The position numbers and the translations under genes were made by a program. Positions 1 through 5,708 of a DNA stretch of 5,918 nt are shown one piece after another. The stretch lies in assembly GCA_029288115.1 (NCBI GenBank), contig JARFPV010000343.1:1-5918 (forward strand), written 5' to 3'. How positions within the stretch are numbered: position 1 is the stretch's first letter; each line of letters opens with the position of its first letter. Under the pieces are notes generated by a model that worked only from the letters and a program-made list of their open reading frames with translations, was not told where the DNA came from and did no database searches. The DNA comes from Akkermansiaceae bacterium. Its GTDB lineage: Bacteria > Verrucomicrobiota > Verrucomicrobiia > Verrucomicrobiales > Akkermansiaceae.

Positions 1-218
1 ACCCATGCCCTCGCCAAACCGCCTGTCCAGTAAATCCAACATCCCCCCCACTACCACCCAACCATGCTCCACTCCCTAGCAATCCACCCCCATATATCAC
101 CAAAAAACTCCCCCCCCCACCCCAGCCGCCACCCGGCCTTGCACCCCCCCACCCACAAAAACCAACACCCCCCTTAAACCCTGCGTGGCGGCCCCCGCTG
201 TCCCCCGCCACATCAGGA
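1..218. other. C-rich, G-poor non-coding stretch downstream of the SGNH protein gene
   Basis: No convincing coding region is seen here. The plus strand is extremely rich in C and poor in G, with C-tracts at 43-49, 87-91, 110-118, 120-123, 144-150, 168-173, 192-196 and 202-206. On the minus strand, which is the strand transcribed through the neighbouring gene, these are G-tracts. Four of them (150-144, 134-132, 123-120, 118-110) are separated by 9, 8 and 1 bases, which could allow a G-quadruplex in the 3' trailer RNA. The composition differs sharply from the adjoining gene. The gene or promoter that lies further left is outside the window. Confidence 0.6.
185..211 (-). terminator. Candidate GC-rich hairpin after the SGNH protein gene
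   Basis: GTGGCGG (185-191) pairs perfectly with CCGCCAC (205-211) around a 13-base loop. The hairpin begins 7 bases past the TGA stop of the minus-strand gene, where a terminator or 3'-end-stabilising structure is expected. On the minus strand it is followed by GCAGGGTTTAAGG, which is not a proper U-tract, so a classical intrinsic terminator is not well supported. It could be a 3' processing or stabilising hairpin. Confidence 0.35.
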
Positions 219-2642
219 TCAGTTCTGCAGCACACCCGCACGGAGGAATATTCTCTCAGGCGATCCAACCGCAGTGGCGGTCACCGTCGTAGTGCCGCCA
301 CTGGTACTCGCAGAAAATACGACTGTCGCACCACCACCTGGGCCATTACCGCTAGCATACCAGTCGGTTAGATTGGGCGACCACTCGTAGTAACCTGTCA
401 AATCATCCGGCACGGTGGTGTTTTGAGGATGCGTGAAGGTGGTGACATTCCCCACAGAAGTCACATTCGCCAGTCCCGCATTATACTGCCCTGGGTGGGT
501 GCCGAACCATGCCTCAAGACCGTTGGAAAGATTATCACCGTCTGAATCATCCTCGAAGTCCTGATCAGGAACGGCGAGGCCGAAGGCAGGGTCGACGACC
601 CAGGCCGCAAAATTATCAGGACCCAATCCTAGGGCCTGAATCCCCTCATACCATTCCTGCGCCATCAGATCGTAACTTGGGTTGTCAGGGTGGTTGATAT
701 TGTTGGACAGTATACCGGGCGTGACCGCACCTGTTGTGGAGGGAATTGTCGTGTAGGTGCTCGGGTCGGACAGGAAAAATGAGTAAAGATCGACCGTGCT
801 GACCTTGTTTCCCGCAGTGATATGCCCCGGCACCAGAGTGTCGCGGATGTACAGGTTATAATCGTAAAGAGTCTGGTTGAAGGTGGCACGCGGAGTGATC
901 TGCGCCACGATGAGATGCACGTCTGGGGCATGAGTCACGATGCTGTTTACCAGATTGGTCAATGCCGTCTGGCTGCCGCCACCTATTCCGTTAATGCCTA
1001 TCAATAGAAGAATAATGTCGGGATTATCGGCATCGATCCAGCTGTTGACATTGCCCCAGATACCAGCGCCACCGTAGCCTCGGTGCTTATCCTGGCCAAA
1101 GTCGCGTAGATCAAGTGCGGGTGTATAAGTGCCGCCATTTGTCGGATCACCCGAGATTCCGGTCCAGGGCTCAGTTGAGGCACCGACAAATTGGAAGTTG
1201 AATCCGGCATTGGTCAGGCGGGTGTAGAGTCCACTGCGGTAGCCAAACATAAACGGGTGGTTTGCCCAGCTAGGGTTATCGGTGTAGCCGACCGTGATTG
1301 AGTCGCCAAGACACATGATGCGCAGCGGCTCGTCGACCGTGGTGAAATCCCATGCCATATCGCCTGAGATGCCGAGAAATGGATTCCCAGACAGGTCGGT
1401 GATCGCCGTGTTGGGTATTTGCACCGCGTAATCGGTATTCGGGTTAAGATTAGAAGTCGGATTGATCGTCAGAACCGCACCTGCGATCGAAATCTGAGCA
1501 TCCCCCACTGGGATGGTTGTTTCAGCCAATGTATCGAGATTCTTAATGGTGATATTTCCACTACCGATGGCAATATCCTCGTTGAATGTCACCACGAGAT
1601 CGCTGGCTAACGGCACATCGTCGAGATCATCGGTCGGGCTCAGGCTACTAACCAATGGAGCCGTGACGTCGGGTGCGCCAGTCATAAAAAGCCAGGCACC
1701 CGTGGGAATTCCTACGAAGCTGTTGCCAGAAGTATCGTCAATCGCCGTTCCACTGATCAGTATCTCGTAGTTCGTATTCGAGGCAAGATCAGCAACCGGA
1801 TTGACCGTCAGGACTTTTCCGGAAACCGACACCTCGGCATTACCAATTGGAATGGTTATTTGCGACGGCGCATCGAGGTTTTTGATCATGATGTCGCCTG
1901 TTCCTTTGACGATGTTCTCATCGAAGGTCACCACAAGGTTGCCTCCGGGTAACACACCTGAGACACCGGTCGCCGGACTCAGGCTGTCTAGCATCGGCGG
2001 GGTTTCATCGGGGCCGGACTCCACACCAAAGACATCGATTTCTCGGAAAGTGAACGCTCCTCCGTTGGCACCGCCATTAACACTGTTAGCGGTAAATTTG
2101 ATATACTCAATCCCAGTGGCATCGAGACCCGTCAGGGTGACCTTGGTGGTGCCCGCACCGCTGAGCGGCTGATAATCGACCGTTGCCAGTGTTGCGTAAC
2201 TCCCTCCCACCGGCTTTACTTCGATCTTGTATCCCTGGTTGCCGAAGCTCGCACCGTTCCAGTCAGCAATGGATTGGATCGATGTGATGTCGTATCCCAT
2301 ACCGCCAGTACCTGTGCCCAGGTTGTATTCGGCAGTCGCACCCACGGTCGTCCAGGCAATTGTCGCCACAGCAGCAGCTCCGGTGACATCATAAGACGTG
2401 CCGTGAGTTCCGTCGTTCAAATTCGCAGGCGTGGCGCCATTGCCATAGTTCCACCCCGTTGCAGAGACTGTAAGCCCATGCAGGAGATCGGTTGCGCTGA
2501 CATCACCAGCATAAGCCAGTTGGGTGGCACTGTTGACTTCTGTGGCACTACCCGCCCCCGTGAAAGTCACCGTTGCGAAAACGGAAGACGAAACAAACAG
2601 AAGAGCAGCCAGTATCAGTTTGGTTGAATTTGTGTGGTACAC
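219..2642 (-). CDS. Secreted multidomain protein: discoidin-like domain, two SbsA-type Ig repeats and an SGNH/GDSL hydrolase
   Basis: This 807-residue protein starts at GTG (2642), with no clear Shine-Dalgarno and no in-frame ATG nearby. The start is supported by the signal peptide directly after it: residues 1-23, hydrophobic LILAALLFVSSSVFA, likely cut after A23. Residues 41-206 form a discoidin-like beta-sandwich ending in REIDVFG. Residues 213-322 and 326-434 are two tandem SbsA-like Ig repeats (Big_5 style; LVVTF plus IKNLD in both). Residues 441-670 form an SGNH hydrolase resembling XynB-like carbohydrate esterases: block I GDSIT (Ser448), block II Gly near 522, block III GIN (Asn551) and block V His651. 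The usual Asp three residues before the His is Asn648. Residues 693-718 are an Asp-rich thrombospondin-type-3-like calcium loop. Residues 735-807 look like a C-terminal module common in Verrucomicrobia, and no PEP-CTERM tag is present. It probably acts outside the cytoplasm on polysaccharide or acyl-glycan; the substrate is unknown. It lies downstream of the PEP-CTERM gene on the same strand, across a hairpin terminator. Confidence 0.88.
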   Translation of the reverse strand: MYHTNSTKLILAALLFVSSSVFATVTFTGAGSATEVNSATQLAYAGDVSATDLLHGLTVSATGWNYGNGATPANLNDGTHGTSYDVTGAAAVATIAWTTVGATAEYNLGTGTGGMGYDITSIQSIADWNGASFGNQGYKIEVKPVGGSYATLATVDYQPLSGAGTTKVTLTGLDATGIEYIKFTANSVNGGANGGAFTFREIDVFGVESGPDETPPMLDSLSPATGVSGVLPGGNLVVTFDENIVKGTGDIMIKNLDAPSQITIPIGNAEVSVSGKVLTVNPVADLASNTNYEILISGTAIDDTSGNSFVGIPTGAWLFMTGAPDVTAPLVSSLSPTDDLDDVPLASDLVVTFNEDIAIGSGNITIKNLDTLAETTIPVGDAQISIAGAVLTINPTSNLNPNTDYAVQIPNTAITDLSGNPFLGISGDMAWDFTTVDEPLRIMCLGDSITVGYTDNPSWANHPFMFGYRSGLYTRLTNAGFNFQFVGASTEPWTGISGDPTNGGTYTPALDLRDFGQDKHRGYGGAGIWGNVNSWIDADNPDIILLLIGINGIGGGSQTALTNLVNSIVTHAPDVHLIVAQITPRATFNQTLYDYNLYIRDTLVPGHITAGNKVSTVDLYSFFLSDPSTYTTIPSTTGAVTPGILSNNINHPDNPSYDLMAQEWYEGIQALGLGPDNFAAWVVDPAFGLAVPDQDFEDDSDGDNLSNGLEAWFGTHPGQYNAGLANVTSVGNVTTFTHPQNTTVPDDLTGYYEWSPNLTDWYASGNGPGGGATVVFSASTSGGTTTVTATAVGSPERIFLRAGVLQN
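2025..2522 (-). repeat. Discoidin-like domain copy 1 (in the SGNH protein)
   Basis: This segment encodes residues 41-206 of the SGNH protein and is paralogous to 2833-3324 and 5089-5604. The ungapped 62-residue block starting AWTTVGATAEY is 73% identical to copy 2 (45/62) and 74% identical to copy 3 (46/62) by hand count. A 23-base stretch at 2314-2336 is identical to 3122-3144 in copy 2, so similarity persists at DNA level. Confidence 0.85.
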
Positions 2643-2659
2643 AGGATGGATGTGATGGT

Positions 2660-2713
2660 CAAAAAAGGAAAATGCCGCCGCGATCCCAAAATCCGGGTCA
2701 CAGCGGCATTTTT
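2660..2713 (-). terminator. Strong intrinsic terminator between the PEP-CTERM and SGNH genes
   Basis: AAAATGCCGC (2669-2678) pairs perfectly over 10 bp with GCGGCATTTT (2703-2712). The 24-base loop can extend the helix through GATCC/GGGTC with one G-T wobble. On the minus strand the stem is followed by TTTTCCTTTTTT (2672-2661), a good U-tract, so it would stop transcripts of the PEP-CTERM gene 33 bases past its TAA. The plus strand also has a short T-run after the stem, so it may work both ways. It ends only about 20 bases before the GTG of the SGNH gene, leaving little room for a separate promoter after it. Confidence 0.75.
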
Positions 2714-2745
2714 CAGAATGTTTAAATCAGATTTTCGAATCGCGA

Positions 2746-3468
2746 TTACTTGCGGCGACGGAAAATCAGAGCCAGTCCGCCAAGACCGAGCAGGGCTGCG
2801 GAAGATGGCTCGGGGACAGCGACGGTATCCGTACCGAAGACGTCGAGTTCACGCGGAGTGAATTGGCCGCCGTTGGCTCCTCCATTGACTTGGTTGGCGG
2901 TGAAGCGGATGGCCTCGATACCGGTGGCATTCAGACCGCTCAGCGTGACCTTGGTCGCACCCCCATCAGTGGTTCCATCGTAGTCCACCGTGGCGAGAGT
3001 GGCGTAGCTGCCCCCCACCGGCTGCACGTCGATTGTCCACGCCTGATCAGCGAAACCAACGTTGACCCATGCCGCGATGGTCTGGATCGAGGTGATGTCA
3101 AAGCCTAGGCCGTTCGCGCCGGTGCCCAGGTTGTATTCGGCAGTGGCGCCGACCGTCGTCCAGGCTCCCGCCACCGAGTTCCCCTCAGCAGCGAAGGTAT
3201 CCCCGTGAATCCCGTCGGTCAACTCGTCAGGATGGGCTCCGTTGGCGATGGTCCAGCCGGTGATCGTGGGCGTCATCCCCTCGATGAGATCGGAGTTGCT
3301 GACGTCTCCTGCGAAGATCAGTTCGTTGGCAGCCCCGACCCCGGCGGACTCTGAGGTGGTTCCCAAATAGCCGTTGAAATAGGTCACCGTCGCATTGGAT
3401 GAGGCGGCGGTGAGAACAAGCCCCGCAATCACAGTGAAGCGTGTTGTTATTTTTGCATTATCTTTCAT
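2746..3468 (-). CDS. Exported PEP-CTERM protein consisting mainly of a discoidin-like domain
   Basis: The protein has 240 residues. The ATG at 3468 is preferred over an in-frame start at 3552 because it places a classical signal peptide at the N-terminus: MKDNAKITTR followed by a hydrophobic core, likely cut after A26 (SNA/TVTY). The region before it, LYKQKYS and upstream, looks non-coding. Residues 49-212 are the same discoidin-like domain as in the two neighbouring proteins, with LTDGIHG, AWTTVGATAEYNLG, PVGGSY and a terminal RELDVFG. F5/8 type C (galactose-binding-like) domains also end in RE-x-V-x-G-like strands, so a glycan-binding beta-sandwich is likely. Residues 218-240 are a PEP-CTERM tag: VPEP, a hydrophobic helix (SSAALLGLGGLALIF), then RRRK. 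This tag is recognised by exosortase, which is not encoded here. It should be an exported, surface- or matrix-associated protein. It is transcribed divergently from the sigma factor gene, and its transcript ends at the hairpin at 2660-2713. No good Shine-Dalgarno is visible before the ATG. Confidence 0.9.
   Translation of the reverse strand: MKDNAKITTRFTVIAGLVLTAASSNATVTYFNGYLGTTSESAGVGAANELIFAGDVSNSDLIEGMTPTITGWTIANGAHPDELTDGIHGDTFAAEGNSVAGAWTTVGATAEYNLGTGANGLGFDITSIQTIAAWVNVGFADQAWTIDVQPVGGSYATLATVDYDGTTDGGATKVTLSGLNATGIEAIRFTANQVNGGANGGQFTPRELDVFGTDTVAVPEPSSAALLGLGGLALIFRRRK
2833..3324 (-). repeat. Discoidin-like domain copy 2 (in the PEP-CTERM protein)
   Basis: This segment encodes residues 49-212 of the PEP-CTERM protein. 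In the 62-residue block it is 73% identical to copy 1 and 68% identical to copy 3 (42/62) by hand count. It lies in direct orientation to copy 1, so recombination between them could delete or fuse the two genes. Confidence 0.85.
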
Positions 3469-3482
3469 AGAGTATTTTTGTT

Positions 3483-3511
3483 TGTATAGTAATTGTGCTT
3501 GTTGAATTTCC
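3483..3511 (-). promoter_or_regulatory. Candidate ECF-like promoter of the PEP-CTERM gene
   Basis: Read on the minus strand, GGAAAT (3511-3506) is followed after 17 bases by TATACA (3488-3483). GGAA is typical of -35 elements recognised by ECF sigma factors; the -10 is AT-rich rather than the common CGTC type. The predicted start site would leave a leader of under 10 bases before the ATG at 3468, unusually short. This is a pattern match only. Confidence 0.25.
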
Positions 3512-3530
3512 GTGTCCCGAAATTGGGCAC
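3512..3530. promoter_or_regulatory. Imperfect dyad, possible operator
   Basis: GTGTCCC (3512-3518) and GGGCAC (3525-3530) form an inverted repeat with one unpaired base and a 6-base centre. It directly abuts the upstream side of the candidate -35 box of the PEP-CTERM gene, where an activator or repressor could bind. No regulator other than the sigma/FecR pair is encoded in the window. Confidence 0.25.
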
Positions 3531-3571
3531 AGAAGAATCGAACTGATAACAAATGTCTAGAGAACAGGTCG

Positions 3572-3663
3572 CGTTAACACATTTCTGAAAAAAACTTTCA
3601 AAATGGCCGAAAATGCTCAATCAACAGCATGAATTGCGATGAATGGCAAAATATCTGTTAACG
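3572..3663. repeat. Inverted pair of GTTAAC-centred sites
   Basis: CGTTAACA (3572-3579) and its exact reverse complement TGTTAACG (3656-3663) lie 84 bp apart centre to centre. Each contains the 6-bp palindrome GTTAAC, so both could be half-operators or full small operators for a dimeric regulator. The spacing is near eight helical turns, so both sites would face the same side of the DNA. Chance occurrence in an AT-rich region is possible. Confidence 0.25.
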
Positions 3664-3672
3664 TGGTACAAA
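3664..3672 (+). promoter_or_regulatory. Candidate extended -10 promoter of the sigma factor gene
   Basis: TGGTACAAA reads as TG-N-TACAAA, an extended -10 with four of six consensus bases. No good -35 is visible 17 bases upstream. A start near 3679 would give a leader of about 20 bases ending in the ribosome binding site at 3691-3697. Weak support. Confidence 0.2.
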
Positions 3673-3690
3673 AACCGACATATGGTAAAA

Positions 3691-3697
3691 AGGAAGG
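3691..3697 (+). promoter_or_regulatory. Ribosome binding site of the sigma factor gene
   Basis: AGGAAGG runs directly into the ATG at 3698, so the purine-rich tract is unusually close to the start. The AGGA at 3691-3694 leaves a 3-base gap. An in-frame TAA at 3686-3688 rules out any earlier start, which fixes the start codon at 3698. Confidence 0.6.
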
Positions 3698-4234
3698 ATG
3701 GAACTCAACGCCATACAGCAGGCTGAATTTGTCAGTCAGATCGCCAATCACCAGGCGGCGCTGCATGCCTACATCATCTCGCTGATGCCGGGAATGGATG
3801 GCGTGGACGATGTGCTGCAGGAAACCAACCTGGTGCTTTGGGAAAAACGCAGGACATTCGAGCCCGGCAGTAACTTCCGTGCCTGGGCCTGTGCCATTGC
3901 CCGGTTCAGGGTGATGGGTCACCGCCGCAAACTGGGGAAACTCGGAATGCAATTGTTTGACGACGAGCTTGCCGAGCAGCTTGCCATGGAATGCGAGGCA
4001 GAGCCAGAGGAACTCACCAATCGACTGCGTGCCTTGGAGAGCTGTCTGGGTCGACTGCCTGAGAAAGAACGTGCCCTCATCGATTTCCGGTATTTTTCAG
4101 ATTCCAATCTCGACGAATACGCGGCACAATGTGGTCGCCCTGTCGATTCTCTTCGCGTCAGCCTGTTCCGCATCCGTGCCGCCCTAAAAAAGTGCATCAC
4201 CGGCGAGCTCACCCTCTACCGCAACCGACCATGA
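3698..4234 (+). CDS. ECF-like RNA polymerase sigma factor (Rhodopirellula/Verrucomicrobium type)
   Basis: The protein has 178 residues, a normal length for an ECF sigma factor. Region 2 spans about residues 10-78. It holds DDVLQETNLVLWEK (37-50), the core-binding helix, then NFRAWACAIARFRVMGHRRK (59-78), the -10 melting and recognition segment. A short acidic linker (85-107) follows, then region 4 at about 108-170. That region contains LPEKERALIDFRYF and a helix-turn-helix around 137-162 ending SLFRIRAALKKC, for -35 recognition. There is no region 3 and no extra C-terminal domain. This layout matches the planctomycete/verrucomicrobial ECF family often paired with FecR or LamG proteins. Its TGA overlaps the ATG of the FecR-like regulator (ATGA, 4231-4234), so the two are almost certainly one transcript and translationally coupled. 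Likely role: directing RNA polymerase to a small regulon under control of that membrane partner. The divergent exported-protein genes are the obvious candidate targets (inference). Confidence 0.93.
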   Translation: MELNAIQQAEFVSQIANHQAALHAYIISLMPGMDGVDDVLQETNLVLWEKRRTFEPGSNFRAWACAIARFRVMGHRRKLGKLGMQLFDDELAEQLAMECEAEPEELTNRLRALESCLGRLPEKERALIDFRYFSDSNLDEYAAQCGRPVDSLRVSLFRIRAALKKCITGELTLYRNRP

Positions 4235-5628
4235 ACCAGCGCGAACTCGAACATCACTTGCAGGAACTCTTCGACGGTCGTCTCGAAGGGCAGGCATTCG
4301 AGAACCTGCAACAAGCGCTGCGTGATGATCCGACGGCGAGAGAGGCCTACCGCGAGTATCTTCACCTGCATCACGCACTGGAGTTCCGCACCAAGGGGGT
4401 GGACCGTCTCAATGTGATTCCCATGGAAAGCGTTGTCGAGCGACGCCAACGCCGCACCATGCGCAACGCCGGACTGGCCGCTGTCGCACTTCTGGTTCTC
4501 GGCGCACTGGTGATGGCGCTCGTTGCCTCACACCAACCCAACCCTACTCTCACCTTCAACACAGCACCCGGAACTGAAATCAGCATCAGCCACTCCGGCA
4601 AGGGCGAGGATGCCCCGGAGGGCATGGTGCTCGAACCCGGTTCGCGTCTGAAAGTCATCACCGGAACCGTGGAGCTTGAATTTTCCTCCGGTGTGCGTGG
4701 TATTGTCCGCGGCCCTGCCGACCTGACCCTTCAGCGCGAGGATTTGCTCGAACTTACCAACGGCACGGTCTGGTTCGAGGTTCCAAAGAAGGCGATCGGA
4801 TTTAAGGTCAACACGCCCGACCTGACACTCACGGACCTCGGCACGGAGTTCGGCATCATTTCCGAACCAAATTTCCTCGATGAAGTGCACGTTTTCGATG
4901 GCAAGGTAGAAATAAACAACCGTAACGGACTGAAAAAAACAGAGCTCCTGAATGCCGGTCATGCACGTTTCGCCGGACCCGACGGTCGCTGGGAAAAAAC
5001 CACGCTACGTCGCGACCATTTTTTAGATAAGTTACCAACTAAGATTATCGAGCCGGCCCTGATTTCGACGGAGGAGTCCAGTGGCAGCCAGCTCGCATAC
5101 GAGGATGATGTCAGCGACTCCGACCTCCTGCACAGCCTGACGCCAGTCACGACCGGGTGGAATTTGGCTAACAACGCCAACCCGAAGGAACTCACGGACG
5201 GCATCCACGGAGCTGGGTTTGATCAAGTGCCCGGTGACCTGGTGCAGGGTGCCTGGACAACGGTCGGTGCCACCGCTGAATACCATCTGGGCAAAGGTTC
5301 CAAGGGACTGGGCTATGACATCACTTCAATCCAGTCCATTGCCGACTGGAATGGAGCGGGATTCGGAAACCAGGCGTGGACCGTGGAGGTCAGACCGGTC
5401 GGTGGCGACTACCGTATTCTCCACACGGTGAACTACCACCCGCTCAGCTCGCAACCGCTCGACGGCGGCGGCGCCACCAAGGTTGTCCTGACCGATAAAA
5501 GCGGGGTGCTTGCCGGCGGTATCGAGTCGATCAAGTTTACCGCAGGCCACGTCGCCGGCTCCGTCGGCAATGCCTTTGTCTGGCGCGAGATCGATGTCTT
5601 TGGCACACCGACAAAACGCACACCCTGA
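4231..5628 (+). CDS. FecR-like membrane regulator (putative anti-sigma) with extracytoplasmic discoidin-like domain
   Basis: The protein has 465 residues. The start is the ATG at 4231, overlapping the sigma factor stop. A longer in-frame reading from 4129 would only add sequence read out of frame through the sigma factor. Residues 1-60 are a short helical cytoplasmic domain (LQELFDGRLEG, DDPTAREAYREYL), like the N-termini of verrucomicrobial and planctomycete FecR proteins. It has no HxxxCxxC zinc motif. An Arg-rich stretch (71-78) precedes one membrane helix (about 79-100), giving a cytoplasmic N-terminus and outer C-terminus. Residues 107-240 are a FecR domain (GSRLKVITGTVELEF, GTVWFEVP, FKVNTPDLTLTDLGTEFGI, VHVFDGKVEI). 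Residues 287-458 are a discoidin-like domain ending REIDVFG, 68-74% identical in its core to the domains of the two divergently encoded exported proteins. FecR proteins carry signals from the cell surface to ECF sigma factors, as anti-sigma or co-activator. Here the discoidin-like domain is the likely sensor. No TonB-dependent receptor is present in the window, so an iron-uptake role is not suggested. Confidence 0.88.
   Translation: MNQRELEHHLQELFDGRLEGQAFENLQQALRDDPTAREAYREYLHLHHALEFRTKGVDRLNVIPMESVVERRQRRTMRNAGLAAVALLVLGALVMALVASHQPNPTLTFNTAPGTEISISHSGKGEDAPEGMVLEPGSRLKVITGTVELEFSSGVRGIVRGPADLTLQREDLLELTNGTVWFEVPKKAIGFKVNTPDLTLTDLGTEFGIISEPNFLDEVHVFDGKVEINNRNGLKKTELLNAGHARFAGPDGRWEKTTLRRDHFLDKLPTKIIEPALISTEESSGSQLAYEDDVSDSDLLHSLTPVTTGWNLANNANPKELTDGIHGAGFDQVPGDLVQGAWTTVGATAEYHLGKGSKGLGYDITSIQSIADWNGAGFGNQAWTVEVRPVGGDYRILHTVNYHPLSSQPLDGGGATKVVLTDKSGVLAGGIESIKFTAGHVAGSVGNAFVWREIDVFGTPTKRTP
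5089..5604 (+). repeat. Discoidin-like domain copy 3 (in the FecR-like regulator)
   Basis: This segment encodes residues 287-458 of the regulator. It is in inverted orientation to copies 1 and 2. It matches copy 1 more closely (46/62, with ITSIQSIADWNGA identical in both) than copy 2 (42/62). Compared with them it has small insertions near LSSQPLDGGG and SGVLAGG. At DNA level it is more diverged than copies 1 and 2 are from each other in the block around the AWTTVGATAEY codons. Confidence 0.85.
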
Positions 5629-5645
5629 GCGCCCAGTGACTCAGT

Positions 5646-5664
5646 AATGGCATTCGATGCCATT
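5646..5664 (+). terminator. Hairpin after the FecR-like gene
   Basis: AATGGCAT (5646-5653) and ATGCCATT (5657-5664) form a perfect 8-bp stem with a 3-base TCG loop, 17 bases past the regulator stop. No T-tract follows, so it is a weak intrinsic terminator at best. It could instead act as a 3'-end barrier for the sigma/regulator transcript or belong to the palindrome family downstream. Confidence 0.4.
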
Positions 5665-5708
5665 CCACCTGCATCCAGCCATAATTTGTATTCGCGTGTC
5701 GGCATGAG

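Larger units (their letters stand above)
3469..3697. promoter_or_regulatory. Divergent intergenic promoter region
   Basis: This AT-rich 229-bp gap separates the start codons of the minus-strand PEP-CTERM gene and the plus-strand sigma factor gene, so it must hold promoters for both directions. I see no credible gene in it. It contains an imperfect dyad (3512-3530), a pair of GTTAAC-centred sites in inverted orientation (3572-3579 and 3656-3663) and A/T tracts around 3588-3603. Autoregulation by the neighbouring sigma factor is plausible but not shown by the sequence. Confidence 0.7.

Noticed and set aside
1801..2172. Plus-strand open frame of 123 residues antisense to the SGNH gene
   Set aside because: It is a shadow of the well-supported minus-strand gene: no signal, no recognisable domain, and composition dictated by the other strand. 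The same applies to the other open frames within 219-2642.
3469..3552. A longer reading of the PEP-CTERM protein starting at 3552
   Set aside because: The extra 28 residues would bury the signal peptide behind a non-hydrophobic leader and cover the divergent promoter region. The ATG at 3468 gives a normal signal peptide.
3617..3952. Minus-strand open frame of 111 residues over the sigma factor gene and its promoter
   Set aside because: It is antisense to a clear sigma factor and crosses its promoter and ribosome binding site, with no recognisable domain.
4129..4230. A longer reading of the FecR-like regulator starting at 4129
   Set aside because: These 34 residues lie out of frame inside the sigma factor gene and look like shadow sequence (Pro/Arg/His-rich). 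The ATGA overlap start at 4231 begins a recognisable N-terminal domain.
4231..5628. Iron-citrate (FecIRA) uptake signalling
   Set aside because: Although a sigma/FecR pair is present, no TonB-dependent receptor or iron-transport gene lies nearby, and the regulator carries a discoidin-like C-terminus.
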